From: Pirellulales bacterium
GTDB taxonomy: Bacteria; Planctomycetota; Planctomycetia; Pirellulales; JANQPP01
Direction of reading: 5' to 3'
Assembly (NCBI GenBank): GCA_028289405.1
Contig: JANQPP010000141.1
Location: 1-64,000, forward strand
DNA: 64,000 nt
The notes below the pieces were generated by a model. The model saw nothing but the letters and a program-made list of their open reading frames with translations. It was not told the DNA's origin and made no database searches. Below are positions 28,020 through 37,384 of the stretch, one piece after another. The position numbers and the translations under genes are program-made. How positions within the stretch are numbered: the first letter of the stretch is position 1; every line of letters begins with the position of its first letter.

Positions 28020-29534
28020 ATGCTTCACGTCCGTCGAATTCGGCTTGGCCACAAAATCCTGATCGTGTGTCTGCTGGCTTGCCTGATAGCGCCCTGTTCG
28101 TCCACGTGGGCGCAGCGGCACCCCCGATCTGGCACACTGCAACTGGAAGCCGTGGATGCCGCCACGGACCAGTCGCTCACCGGCTTGATTTTCCTGAAGG
28201 ACGGCCAGGGGCGGCCCGTGAAGCCTCGCCGCGTGCGCGGCTGGCACGACTATCTCCTGCTCACCGGGCAAGCGCGCATCAGGCTTCCCGTGGGGAATTA
28301 CTCCTTCGAACTCGACTGCGGCTTGGAGTATGCACCACGAAAAGGGCAATTCAGCATGCAGCCCGGAGCGCGGGATCGTCGCGTACTTTCCATGCGGCGG
28401 ATCGCGAATTTGGCGGAGGAGGGCTGGTTCGCGGGGGACATCGATTTCCGCCATCGCGAGCGGGACGCGCTTACCTTAATGAAAGCGGCGGGCTTGCACA
28501 TCGCTTGCCTCACCTTGTCGGCATCGTCCCGGGCAACCGATGCCACGGTAAGGTCCGAGGAGCATCGTTATTGGCAAACCAACGTCGTGACGGACGAAGA
28601 CACTTCGCTGCTCGCGATCGGCCTAGCCGATGAACCGCTCGACGCAAGCTCCCTTTCCACCTTTGCCGATTGGCGGATGCTAAAAAAAGGCGGCAAGGCC
28701 CGGATCATTGCCGGCGCGCCGGATCACGAACACTTCCCCATATGGCTCGCGCACGGCTTGCTCGATGCCGTGCAGGTTGCGAACGCCTCCTTGACGCGGG
28801 ATAGTGCGAAGCCAGCGCAAACTGGAACCAGGCCACGCGATGAGCAACTCTATCCAGGTCCGCACGGCCATGGCCGCTGGCTGCACGACATCTTCTTTCA
28901 TGCGCTCAATTGTGGGCTGGCCCTACCGCCGGTCGCGGGTAGCGGCGCGGGAAAATCACTGAATCCGCCCGGCTACCATCGCGTCTATGCCCAACTGGAA
29001 GGGGAATGCGAATGGGACAAGTGGTGGCGGTCCGTGGAGGCGGGAAGAACCGTGGTCACCAATGGACCGCTGCTCAGGCCCTTGGCTGAAGGGTTTGGGC
29101 CGGGACATACATTCCAGGGGATTCCGGGAGAAACGCTACGGATTCAGGTTTCGCTCGATCTAGCTACACGGGACAAAATCGCTTACATCGATTTCATTCA
29201 GAACGGATCCGTCGTGCGTAGCGTGCGGCTCGACGACGAAGCCACCGAGAATACTTTGCCGGAGCTGGAATTCAGTGCAGGCGGCTGGTTCCTCGTGCGG
29301 GTCGTGGCGGAGGTCGAGGAGACCTATCGCTTTGCCATGTCCGCGCCGTTTTTCGTCGATTTTGGCCAGGGCTTGCCGGTGAGGCGAAAGTCCGTGGAAT
29401 TCTTCCGCCAGGCCCTCGATGACCTGGCAGCGCGTGAGCTTGATTCATCGAAGGACGGTGGCATGAGGGGAGCGAGCCAGGTTTCCCGCGAAGAATGGCA
29501 GGCCGCGATGGACTTCTGGAACGCCCGCTGGTAA
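28020..29534 (+). CDS. Secreted CehA/McbA-like protein with degenerate metal site
   Basis: The 504-residue protein has a Sec signal (hydrophobic 12-30, then TWAQ) and a carboxypeptidase-regulatory-like beta domain at about 37-125. It then has a segment in the position of the CehA/McbA PHP-type metallohydrolase domain. Where catalytic members have G-D-L-H-V-H, this protein has GDIDFR at 139-144, so both expected histidines are replaced (Asp142 and Arg144). The C-terminal part (about 370-470) keeps the beta-rich end, including GGWFLVRVVAEVE. The protein is probably non-hydrolytic or has another metal site. It follows the MoxR operon by 61 bases and may be its last gene. ATG at 28020 is chosen to include the signal peptide; no strong ribosome-binding site is visible. 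Confidence 0.72.
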   Translation: MLHVRRIRLGHKILIVCLLACLIAPCSSTWAQRHPRSGTLQLEAVDAATDQSLTGLIFLKDGQGRPVKPRRVRGWHDYLLLTGQARIRLPVGNYSFELDCGLEYAPRKGQFSMQPGARDRRVLSMRRIANLAEEGWFAGDIDFRHRERDALTLMKAAGLHIACLTLSASSRATDATVRSEEHRYWQTNVVTDEDTSLLAIGLADEPLDASSLSTFADWRMLKKGGKARIIAGAPDHEHFPIWLAHGLLDAVQVANASLTRDSAKPAQTGTRPRDEQLYPGPHGHGRWLHDIFFHALNCGLALPPVAGSGAGKSLNPPGYHRVYAQLEGECEWDKWWRSVEAGRTVVTNGPLLRPLAEGFGPGHTFQGIPGETLRIQVSLDLATRDKIAYIDFIQNGSVVRSVRLDDEATENTLPELEFSAGGWFLVRVVAEVEETYRFAMSAPFFVDFGQGLPVRRKSVEFFRQALDDLAARELDSSKDGGMRGASQVSREEWQAAMDFWNARW

Positions 29535-29561
29535 TCGGCCGGGCCCTAACCTAAAACCGCG

Positions 29562-29882
29562 TCATTCCCGCGCGGCGGGATCCGCGCAACCGGCGGATTG
29601 GCGCTCGAGCAAATCGAGCAGCGCGCCCAGGTTCGCGAATTCGTCCAGCATCTCCTCGGGCGGGACCTGAATGCCGAATTCCCGTTCCACGCGTAGCGCG
29701 AATTCCCACATCGTGATGGAATCGAGCCCCATCGCCAGGCTCAGAGGTTCGTCCTCCGGCAGATGACGCAACTCTTCGCGCCGCGTCAATTCCACGACCA
29801 TATCGAGAATCCGCTGTTTGGCCTCCGAGCGGTTCATGTCTTGGCAATTCTCCGGCTCATCCTGCAAGGGGATTGTATTCAT
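29562..29882 (-). CDS. Acyl carrier protein
   Basis: The 106-residue protein is an acidic acyl carrier protein. The phosphopantetheine attachment motif is GLDSITMWEF, with Ser55 as the modified residue, followed by FGIQVPPEE in the usual helix 3 position. The ATG at 29882 gives 106 residues. An internal ATG at 29837 (MNRSEAK) gives 91 residues, which is closer to the usual size. No fatty-acid synthase gene is next to it, so it is probably a specialised carrier rather than the housekeeping AcpP. It lies 114 bases downstream of a LolA/LolB-like lipoprotein gene on the same strand. Confidence 0.88.
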   Translation of the reverse strand: MNTIPLQDEPENCQDMNRSEAKQRILDMVVELTRREELRHLPEDEPLSLAMGLDSITMWEFALRVEREFGIQVPPEEMLDEFANLGALLDLLERQSAGCADPAARE

Positions 29883-29996
29883 ATGCCTGCTCGGACCAGC
29901 GCATTTCCTGTCATCGGAACTCCGTTCGGTTTCTCCACAATGCCGCTGGAGATGCCCCTACAAACGCACTGTGCGGCCCGTGCGGATTTTTCGAGA

Positions 29997-30869
29997 TTAC
30001 TGTACCTGGCTTGCTGTCGTTGACAACCGAATCAACGGCACACCCGATGGTTGCGGCGGCTGCCACATCTCCGGCCTGTACAGGCTATTCTGATTGAAGA
30101 GCACTTCTCCCAAATCGAGCCCCAATTCCAGTTGCGCGGCGGGCCAGCGAATGTCGATTGATTCCGGCAGCACGGCTCCCGTGGCAGGATCCCGCTGCCG
30201 GCCACTGGCCACGGCGCCGGCCAGATACTCGCCTCGGGCATCGTAGAGATGCTGTTCCAGGACTTGTCCGCTGGCCGGGTCGAGCAGCAGAATCCGCCGG
30301 AGCCGCCGCCCGTCTTTCCATCGCTCGCTATCGACGCGTAGGCGACCGTCTCCTCCCTCATACGGTCCCGCATGGTATTCATCCGCGGCGAAACGCACCA
30401 GACCTAGCGCCTCGGCCAGCCACTCTGGGGGAACCGGCAGCATCCGCCGCGCTTGTGGGGAAGCCAAATCGGCGTGGCGGCCATACAGCACCCCGTCGAT
30501 CGGCGAGCGGCGGATCCACATCCAGAATTCCTCGTCGTTACTGCCCAGATCCGCTTCCGTCCCCAACGGCGAGAAGACCTGCAACCGCAAACGCCGGGGC
30601 CGCTCGTACGCCAAGAGCGCTTTCAATCGCGTCACGCCCATGCCATTGATTTTCGCCTGAGGCGCGGAGAAGTTAGCCACGCGGTCCGTATTCTCGTTGA
30701 CAACTTGTATCACCTCATCGAGCGACGCATTGGCCAGCAGCTTGGGCGGCGGAGGCTGCGTGTATTGCCGCACCATTTGCGGGCAGCCGGCTCCCGTGCC
30801 AAAGAGCACCAACAACAATGGGGCAAGAGACAGGCGGCGACGCACGAGCAATCCAGACTTTTTCGTCAC
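29997..30869 (-). CDS. LolA/LolB-like outer-membrane lipoprotein
   Basis: The 290-residue protein has a lipoprotein signal with lipobox GAGC (Cys29). It then has a beta-rich LolA/LolB-type or DUF4292-type pattern: KINGMGVTRLKALLAYERPR, VFSPLGTEADLGSNDEEFW, then VLEQHLYDARGEY. Such folds carry lipids or lipoproteins. Whether it localises lipoproteins like LolB is not known. The gene follows an unrecognised 164-codon gene by 12 bases, so they are probably co-transcribed, with the acyl carrier protein gene further downstream. Confidence 0.75.
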   Translation of the reverse strand: MTKKSGLLVRRRLSLAPLLLVLFGTGAGCPQMVRQYTQPPPPKLLANASLDEVIQVVNENTDRVANFSAPQAKINGMGVTRLKALLAYERPRRLRLQVFSPLGTEADLGSNDEEFWMWIRRSPIDGVLYGRHADLASPQARRMLPVPPEWLAEALGLVRFAADEYHAGPYEGGDGRLRVDSERWKDGRRLRRILLLDPASGQVLEQHLYDARGEYLAGAVASGRQRDPATGAVLPESIDIRWPAAQLELGLDLGEVLFNQNSLYRPEMWQPPQPSGVPLIRLSTTASQVQ

Positions 30870-30881
30870 GGGAAGTAACCG

Positions 30882-31376
30882 TTAAGCTGCCTCGGAAAAG
30901 AGCAACACTTCTAATCGTTGTTGCAGGACTTGTTGTTCGTCCTCGCTCAGCGGCACGATGGCGACGGTGTATTGTTTGCTCACGCGGGGGCAGTAAATGG
31001 TCAAACCGCCCGCGACGTCCTCATCGTCCCAGGCGTCTTCCCAACGGGCCACTCGGCGCCGGACGAGCAAAAGCGCCAGCACGTACCTCAGCGGCTGTTG
31101 CTCTTCCTGTCCTTCTAGCTCCTCGAAGAGTTGCAGCAGCACGTCGTTGGGAGCGAGGTGGACCTTCCGCTTGGGCAGTTTCACCGGCATCCGTGACTTC
31201 CACCAGCCGATGGCTTCCTCCGGCGGACCGGGCCAGGCATCGGCGGCGTAATCCAATCGGCGGACTTCGTGTCCCTCCCGCAGCAGCACCGAGAAAAAAT
31301 CCTCCCCGGGTTGCAGGTCCCGCCCGCTGGCGGCGCAACAGCGTGTGCAATGGGGATATTCCAGTTCCATGGCCAT
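30882..31376 (-). CDS. Unrecognised 164-residue protein with an N-terminal Cys cluster
   Basis: The protein has no signal peptide. It has CTRCC near residues 9-13 and a downstream arrangement with PLRYVLALLLVRRRV, and the end is acidic. The cysteine cluster might bind zinc. I could not assign a family. The gene sits between the zinc-ribbon-type gene and the LolA/LolB-like gene on the same strand with a 12-base downstream gap, so it is probably in that operon. An in-frame ATG two codons later is an equivalent start. Confidence 0.65.
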   Translation of the reverse strand: MAMELEYPHCTRCCAASGRDLQPGEDFFSVLLREGHEVRRLDYAADAWPGPPEEAIGWWKSRMPVKLPKRKVHLAPNDVLLQLFEELEGQEEQQPLRYVLALLLVRRRVARWEDAWDDEDVAGGLTIYCPRVSKQYTVAIVPLSEDEQQVLQQRLEVLLFSEAA

Positions 31377-31446
31377 GGCTCATGACACAGCAAACGGCTC
31401 GTGAAGCGTTTTGGGCCGCGAATCGTACGCGAAACGGCCTTGCGGC

Positions 31447-31686
31447 TCAATACGCGGTGAAGAACCGCTGATCTGTCCCCCCCGGACCAATCCGCAACCG
31501 CACGGCTTTTAGGCAGCGCGGGCAGCGCCCTTCGTAGGCGGTCTCCGCCTTATTGAGATAGATTCGCGCGTAAATACCGCAGCATTCAAACCTTACGCCG
31601 ACGAACCGGCGTCCCGAGGGGGCGGAATTCGGGGACCCTGTGGACGAATCTTCACTGGTCAGGTCGAGGTTTTCTCCAGGCGGCAT
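31447..31686 (-). CDS. Small Cys-rich protein, probable zinc ribbon
   Basis: The 79-residue protein has C-C at FECCGIY and C-x-x-C at GRCPRCLKAVRL, a spacing that could form a zinc ribbon. The N-terminal 25 residues are Ser- and Gly-rich. GGGGAGGACTCGGG precedes the ATG at 31686, placing GGAGG eight bases upstream, which supports it as a real gene. It lies 70 bases upstream of the 164-residue gene on the same strand. The function is not recognised. Confidence 0.7.
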   Translation of the reverse strand: MPPGENLDLTSEDSSTGSPNSAPSGRRFVGVRFECCGIYARIYLNKAETAYEGRCPRCLKAVRLRIGPGGTDQRFFTAY

Positions 31687-31807
31687 CCCGAGTCCTCCCC
31701 GCGCGGCGTGGACATTTTCTACCAGATTTTATCGGCCAAACCGTGTTCGCGGTGCTGCCGAGTGTGATTTTTCGGAGGCTGGCCCACCATGTTGCTACAG
31801 GCCGTCG

Positions 31808-33511
31808 TCAATCTTCTATGCCATTTTTGCTGGAATGGTCGATGGCGATGGAAATGTCATCTTTCCCATTTGAATCCGTCTTCCCGCCGTCGTCCTTCCC
31901 ATTCCGATAGACGCTGTAGAGTACGAATCCTCCCTTTACGCGGTGATAGATAAAGCCCTCTTCTCGGAAGGGATCGGGCGGGATGGCCTTGATAAAATCT
32001 GGGGCCAATTCTTGTAACTCGTGGGGATATTCGCCGTGCGTGCGATGGAACCGTTCCACGGCAATGGCCAACTTGTTCAGGTTGGTTCTTGCGGATAAAT
32101 ATTCCCATTCATTATGTGTTGCTCCTGGCAGTGACAAAAAAAGAACGACGTGTGCAAAATAGTCCGCCGTGTACGTACGGATGGTGAGTACACGGAAGAG
32201 CCAGTGCTCGTATTTGAAGTTTTGCAATCGCCGCTGTGCCAAACGGCGCCGATTGTTTATGTCGTTGATAATGTTCCGTTCCGCTGCTTTGCGCAATTCA
32301 TAAGTTGGAAGTCGGGCGGCCAAAATCGTTTCATCCACTCCCTCATTCACTTCCCGGAGAACCATATTCCAATCGATGACGAACAAGGTCCAAAAATCAA
32401 TCCATTCTAGGAATTCCGGTCGGTCCCTGTGCGGAACCAACATCTTCATTGGACCCGCGCGATGTCGTGGGATGTCGGACAAAAAATCCAGCAACGCCAA
32501 GCGTGCGATTAACATGCGCTCGTCGAGACGTAATAGAAAATCGCCAATCCGCGTGTTCATCCGCTGCAAATCGTGCAATTGATCCGCCGGAAGAGGATGA
32601 TGTTGTAGCCACGCACGGCAAGCATTCAGTGCGCGTATTTCAAAATAGATCGCGAGCCAATTGATACGCCAATCAGGAATGCGGGCGAATTTGCGCACCA
32701 GTTTGAGGTAGGCTTCCATGTCGTCAAGTGCGTCGGCGAACCGGCCTTTTCCGGTGGCCAGCATCGCCCGCGCCAACTGCATCAGAGTCAGGTCTTGTGC
32801 CGGAAAAACGAACGGATCAAAAAAATAAAGTTCGAAGTTGGCGAAACCTGGGTAGCCACGATTCAACCATTCCTCCCCAAAGTTAAACCGCACTAAAGGG
32901 GAATAATACATTGGCTTCTCGGCGGCTTGCCGCACGATAGCCAGTGTTTCGTCGTTGGCGGCGATCCATTTTGCCAGGAATGGGAATTCCGCCTCTCGCC
33001 AAGGACCGGCAACTGCTTCTTCCAAGTGTTCTAGGAGCCGTTGTTCAACAGATTTTTCGTTATCCCCTTCCCGGGGTTGCGCGAGTTCGTGCCCTTCCTG
33101 CTTGGCAAACGTCACCAGATCCACGAAACATGCTCCGTCCTCGCTGGGCGGATCGCCCACATACTTTTGGAAGTTCGGGGAGCCGAAATAGGCTTGGCGA
33201 TGCGGCTCAGGCACGATGCCTGGTCCGACGGTGGCCCACAAATCGGCTGCCGCGTTGTTCTCCACGGTCACGCCCCGCGCGGCCAACGCGTTCACGGCGG
33301 CGAAGTAATCGATCCAGCCATCCTCCGCCACCGGCTCGGTGAGATACGTGGTTTCTGGGGAGATGGTCACCCGCAGCCAACGGTCGAGAATCCCCCACTC
33401 TTCGCCTCTTGCTTCCATGCTGTTCTGCATGGCAATCAAGAACACCCCCACCGCCAAGCGGCAAGGCAACTTGAACAGCGCGGCACACGAAAGGCTGCGT
33501 GATGCGAACAT
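31808..33511 (-). CDS. Large secreted protein with a pseudopilin-like C-terminal tail
   Basis: The 567-residue protein begins MFASRSLSCAAL with a Sec signal (hydrophobic to about residue 28, then MEARGEE). The middle is a helix-rich region without recognised motifs. The last 110 residues include LAIAVERFHRTHGEYPHEL and then IPPDPFREEGFIY, which resembles the C-terminal part of type II secretion major pseudopilins found in many planctomycete proteins. GAGGA lies eight bases before the ATG at 33511, so the longer frame to 33568 is not used. No neighbour identifies its role. It is probably secreted or periplasmic. Confidence 0.7.
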   Translation of the reverse strand: MFASRSLSCAALFKLPCRLAVGVFLIAMQNSMEARGEEWGILDRWLRVTISPETTYLTEPVAEDGWIDYFAAVNALAARGVTVENNAAADLWATVGPGIVPEPHRQAYFGSPNFQKYVGDPPSEDGACFVDLVTFAKQEGHELAQPREGDNEKSVEQRLLEHLEEAVAGPWREAEFPFLAKWIAANDETLAIVRQAAEKPMYYSPLVRFNFGEEWLNRGYPGFANFELYFFDPFVFPAQDLTLMQLARAMLATGKGRFADALDDMEAYLKLVRKFARIPDWRINWLAIYFEIRALNACRAWLQHHPLPADQLHDLQRMNTRIGDFLLRLDERMLIARLALLDFLSDIPRHRAGPMKMLVPHRDRPEFLEWIDFWTLFVIDWNMVLREVNEGVDETILAARLPTYELRKAAERNIINDINNRRRLAQRRLQNFKYEHWLFRVLTIRTYTADYFAHVVLFLSLPGATHNEWEYLSARTNLNKLAIAVERFHRTHGEYPHELQELAPDFIKAIPPDPFREEGFIYHRVKGGFVLYSVYRNGKDDGGKTDSNGKDDISIAIDHSSKNGIED

Positions 33512-33625
33512 GGTGTTCTTCCTCAGGCGGAACAACGAGCGAGACGAGAGCGTGCCCCTACCCTTCATTGTCGCCGCCGATGAAGCGGACGCAATGTCTG
33601 GGAGGTCTTTTGCCGCGTCCTCGAC

Positions 33626-34372
33626 CTACAGAAAACGCCACTCGCCGGTAGCCAGGACATACGCGCCCAGCAGGCCGTTGGTGATGGCGTGGGCCGTGAC
33701 ACAGTCCCAAATATTGCGGGTGCGGACCATGAGCCAGGTGACCATCGAAAACCAGGCTGCCGCCGCCAGCAGTTCGCCCGGATGCGTCAGCATGGGAAAC
33801 ACGGTGCCCACCACCAGGGCCATGCGGTTCACGCTGCCAAAGGGGACTTCCCACCAGTCGGGCCGCATCACGAACCGCATCAAAAACCCACGCAGGAAGA
33901 ATTCCTCGATGATCGGCACGATGGCCACCAGGCCGCAAAACCGCAGCACGAGATAGGCCAACACCTGCCCCTGCCGGTCAGGCCATTGCTCCCAAGGATT
34001 GAAGGCGGGCCGGGCGCCGAAGTCCGCATAGCCCAGGAGTGCCCAAAGCCGCTCTTCGAGCCGCAGTTGGCACAGCCCGATCCAGAGGACGACGCCCACC
34101 ACACCCACGACAACGGCCAGGCCGCTCACTCGGCACGGAAACTCGCGATAAACGGGCCACGCCAGTACCATGGCCACGCCGGTCAGTGCCAGTTTCGCGG
34201 CATAGATCCAGGGGTAGTTGTCGTAGCTGACCTGCCACGAAGAGGCGGTTTCCGCGGCATCGGGGTCCGGCGGCGTGGGCTCGAAAGAGCCGACAATCAT
34301 GTACACCGCCATGGGGAGCACATACGCCACCCACTTCTGCTCACGCAGCAAGTCTTGCCAACGATTCCACAT
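33626..34372 (-). CDS. CPBP (CAAX-type) intramembrane metalloprotease
   Basis: The 248-residue protein has about six membrane helices and the CPBP motif IVPIIEEFFLRGFLMR, with Glu156, Glu157 and Arg161, followed by His197 in FPMLTHPGE and a His near 228 in VTAHAITNG. The layout matches the pepcterm-type CAAX protease-related subfamily. Such proteins cleave within membranes or act in exosortase-like systems, but no exosortase is nearby. It is the first gene of the minus-strand run at 29.5-34.4 kb. It is separate from the CPBP domain fused to the ABC permease at 6264-8489. Confidence 0.85.
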   Translation of the reverse strand: MWNRWQDLLREQKWVAYVLPMAVYMIVGSFEPTPPDPDAAETASSWQVSYDNYPWIYAAKLALTGVAMVLAWPVYREFPCRVSGLAVVVGVVGVVLWIGLCQLRLEERLWALLGYADFGARPAFNPWEQWPDRQGQVLAYLVLRFCGLVAIVPIIEEFFLRGFLMRFVMRPDWWEVPFGSVNRMALVVGTVFPMLTHPGELLAAAAWFSMVTWLMVRTRNIWDCVTAHAITNGLLGAYVLATGEWRFL

Positions 34373-34538
34373 GTCAGAACGGCTCCTGCCAGTTATTCAG
34401 TCCGGAAGGATTGTAGCGGCACTCGCCCATTTCAGCGATGCGACCAATGGTACTCCATTGTAGAACGCTGTTTTGTTACGTTGGCGAGCAGGTTGAATCC
34501 GCGTGGGGACTCAAAAAGGCCATCGCCGACCAAGTGGA

Positions 34539-35516
34539 ATGGAGCAAGAGAAGTTGCCAGAGCGCCCTGTCATCGTGATCCCTGGCGACGAGCCAGGACA
34601 ATTCGCCGGCTCACGCCATGTGGCCCGGCTGGAACGTTGTGGCAAAGTCCGTTTGTACAAGGGCCGGCCGCGCGACGACGCGGAGAAACTGCAATGGGCG
34701 AGGGATGCGGAAATCCTGCTCAACTCCAACGGCGGCATCGCCTGGCCGGGGGAATTGCTGCGCAAGCTGCTCCGTTTGAAGTACATCACGGCACGTGGCG
34801 TGGGCGTGGACAGTATCGACCTGCCGGCGGCGCGGGAACTCGGCATTCTCGTCTCGAACGTGCCGGCAAAAACCGCACCCGTCGTGGCGGAGCACGCCGT
34901 GGCGTTGATGTTGGGCGTCGCACGGAACATGGCCCATCACATGCGGCAACTCCAGCAAGGCGTTTGGGAACATACCGTGGATATCTATCTGCGGGGCAAA
35001 ACGCTGGGCATCGCCGGCACCGGCGCCATTGGCGGCTGGACTGCGAAGCTGGGCCGTGCCTTGGGCATGCGGGTCTTGGCCTGGACGTTTCATCCCACGC
35101 CGGAACGAGCCGAGGAATTGGGCGTGAAATATGTGGCTTGGGAGGAATTGCTGGCCCGTAGCGACGTGCTTTCCCTACATGTGAAACTGACCGACGCCAC
35201 ACGCGGCTTGCTGGGCACGAACGAAATACAGCAAATGAAGCCCGGCGCGCTGTTGATCAATACGGCCCGCGGCGCCCTGGTCGACATGCCGGCGCTGGTG
35301 GAAGCCTTGGAATCTGGTCATCTAGGAGGCGCAGGGCTGGATGTGTTCGACGTGGAGCCCTTGCCCGCCGATCACCCGATTCTCTCCTGCGACCGGGTGT
35401 TGCTCACGCCGCACAACGCCGACCAAACACCGGAAGGGCTCGACTTCGTGAACGGCGGCGCGGTGGACAACATTCTCGCCTTCCTGGAAGGAAAACCACA
35501 AAATCTGGTGACTTGA
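34539..35516 (+). CDS. D-isomer-specific 2-hydroxyacid dehydrogenase
   Basis: The 325-residue protein has the nucleotide-binding motif GIAGTGAIGG in the D-2-hydroxyacid dehydrogenase family context. The catalytic Arg is in NTARGALVD, the Glu in FDVEPLP, and the His in LTPHNADQT. The frame is open to a GTG at 34503, but the ATG at 34539 with AAGTGGA before it is a more usual start. The family reduces 2-oxoacids or oxidises D-2-hydroxyacids, often phosphoglycerate. No serine biosynthesis gene is beside it, so the substrate stays open. Confidence 0.92.
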   Translation: MEQEKLPERPVIVIPGDEPGQFAGSRHVARLERCGKVRLYKGRPRDDAEKLQWARDAEILLNSNGGIAWPGELLRKLLRLKYITARGVGVDSIDLPAARELGILVSNVPAKTAPVVAEHAVALMLGVARNMAHHMRQLQQGVWEHTVDIYLRGKTLGIAGTGAIGGWTAKLGRALGMRVLAWTFHPTPERAEELGVKYVAWEELLARSDVLSLHVKLTDATRGLLGTNEIQQMKPGALLINTARGALVDMPALVEALESGHLGGAGLDVFDVEPLPADHPILSCDRVLLTPHNADQTPEGLDFVNGGAVDNILAFLEGKPQNLVT

Positions 35517-35596
35517 CGTGCACGTAACTCCATACGCAGCGAGTCTAGTTCACCGGTACGAAACCAAACGCCACGTTCACGATCAGCGATTACTTG

Positions 35597-37384
35597 CTAT
35601 GGGCTAGTCAACGGACGTTTCACAAAGGTCACTTTGCCGCTGCGGTCAAATTCGGCGTGGAAGTGTGTGACGTGGCCGTTTTCATCGCGGTGGAATGTGA
35701 TCGGAATCACGAATCGCTCTCCCTCCGGAACGAATTGTTCATCGATGGTCGGTCGATAGGGCCGTTTTCGGCCAAAATTGTATCGCACGAAGAGTTTCCC
35801 CGCTTGCGCCGACAGTTGATAGACAGATTCCAAATCGTCGCAGTAGTATTCACCGGCATATTCTTTCAGCACGTCTTCTCCAGGCGACGCGAACTCAATC
35901 GGCGTCCAGTGTTGCTCATCTCCGTCGGCATAGCGAATCGTCACGCCGGGGCGTTCGTCAAGATTTTTCTCCGCCTGAAGGTCGGCCTCGACCTCGAAAC
36001 GCAATTCGTAGTTCAAGTAGTCGCGATGGCTCCGAAATCGGTTGGGTCCCAAAGCAGTCAACTTTTCTGGCCGCCCCTTCGCCCAAGGCTCAAACAGCCG
36101 GCGGACAGCCAACGTGCCGTCCAACATGATGACTTCGGCGTAGTCTCCCCACGGCAAGCGGTAGGCGCCCGACATCGATTTCAAACGTTGGATCTGCTCG
36201 GGAGTCAATTCGAAAGGGTGAACTTCGTCCGTCCACGCGACCGGATTCGTGCTAGCTGGCGGCGTTGCTTCATCGAATTCGTCGGCCAAATAAAGGTCCG
36301 CGATTTCGGGCAGCACCCGTTCCATGGCGTACCAGCCGGCATTCGTGCTGTGGTTTCCAAAGGCCACGATGGACAGATGCTGGTCGGGAAATCGCACGAA
36401 ATGGGCCATGAATCCCATGCCGGCGCCGGTATACCAGATGCGGCGCAATCCGCGGTGCGTTTCGTGGGGAAATGCGGATAAGCAATTTTCGTTTCCGAAC
36501 AAGGAGCCGTCCTGAAGGAATGCCGCCAGGTGTGGACGCTTGGGCAGCGGACTGTCGTGCAGGAATTGGTCCCAAATTAACATGTCGTTAAGCGTGGTCT
36601 TCAATCCGGCCGAACCCACGGCATTGTTATTCGACCGGAAGTGAATGTACGACTCGCCGTCGTGGCTGTGGCCATCGGCTCGATGCGGCAAACCGGCCCC
36701 TGGCCGATCATCGAAGAATGTATCGTGCATGCCCAGCGGCTGGAAGAATTGCTCGTCGGCGAAATCCCGCAGGGATTTGCCGGTGGTCCGTTCGATGGCC
36801 ATCGCGAGCAGAAACCAATCCGAGGTCGAGTAGCCCCAGCGTTCGTCCGGGGCGAAGATTAAATTTTTTTGGCGTTGTATGAAATCGAATACATCTTCGG
36901 CAGAGTAGTTATCCGTCGGTTCCCGTCCCAGCAAGACCATGCCATCCCAATAGTCACGCAGGCCGCTGCGGCACGTCAACAAGTGTCGGATCGTGACCGG
37001 AACCTCAAAATCATGTAGTTCGGGAATGTACCCACGAATATGGTCGTCGGGCGCGAAGTGGCCCTGGTCCATCGCTCGAGCGACACAAGCCGTCACGAAG
37101 CTTTTGGATAGCGACATAATGTGAAACACGGAACCGGCAGAGATGGGCTCGTCGTAGTCGATGTTCGCCATGCCGTAGCCGCGCTGATGAACGAATTTGC
37201 CGTCGAGCATCACACCCACGACATAACCAGGTGAGTTCTTATTGTCCCATGGCTCAAATAGCCGATCGACTTGTCGGCTCAGCTCTTGTAATTCCGAGGA
37301 GCGGTCATCGTCCGCCCACGTGATGGCGTTGGTCATGGCGAGAACCGCCAGCCCCGCGGCCACTGCTCGAATCGTCGTCAGCAT
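35597..37384 (-). CDS. Secreted serine hydrolase (class C beta-lactamase/PBP4 family)
   Basis: The 595-residue protein has a Sec signal (residues 1-24, ending ITWA). The serine hydrolase domain has the S-x-x-K motif SLSK (Ser91, Lys94) and a YST triplet where YxN is usual, in ERWGYSTSDW. The C-terminal 200 residues form a beta-rich lipocalin-like extension common in this family. M11 of the longer frame (37384) is taken as the start because it begins a classical signal sequence. Probable activities are D,D-peptidase, esterase or related hydrolysis. The Asn-to-Thr change at the YxN motif leaves activity uncertain. Confidence 0.85.
   Translation of the reverse strand: MLTTIRAVAAGLAVLAMTNAITWADDDRSSELQELSRQVDRLFEPWDNKNSPGYVVGVMLDGKFVHQRGYGMANIDYDEPISAGSVFHIMSLSKSFVTACVARAMDQGHFAPDDHIRGYIPELHDFEVPVTIRHLLTCRSGLRDYWDGMVLLGREPTDNYSAEDVFDFIQRQKNLIFAPDERWGYSTSDWFLLAMAIERTTGKSLRDFADEQFFQPLGMHDTFFDDRPGAGLPHRADGHSHDGESYIHFRSNNNAVGSAGLKTTLNDMLIWDQFLHDSPLPKRPHLAAFLQDGSLFGNENCLSAFPHETHRGLRRIWYTGAGMGFMAHFVRFPDQHLSIVAFGNHSTNAGWYAMERVLPEIADLYLADEFDEATPPASTNPVAWTDEVHPFELTPEQIQRLKSMSGAYRLPWGDYAEVIMLDGTLAVRRLFEPWAKGRPEKLTALGPNRFRSHRDYLNYELRFEVEADLQAEKNLDERPGVTIRYADGDEQHWTPIEFASPGEDVLKEYAGEYYCDDLESVYQLSAQAGKLFVRYNFGRKRPYRPTIDEQFVPEGERFVIPITFHRDENGHVTHFHAEFDRSGKVTFVKRPLTSP

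Noticed and set aside
33689-35161. 490-codon plus-strand ORF across the CPBP protease and the start of the 2-hydroxyacid dehydrogenase
   Set aside because: It is rich in His, Gly and Arg as expected for an antisense frame, and it runs over a promoter region and a real gene in another frame.
35597-37384. Possible inactive serine hydrolase because YxN is YST
   Set aside because: The SLSK motif is intact and the family tolerates variation at the third YxN position, so I do not call it inactive.
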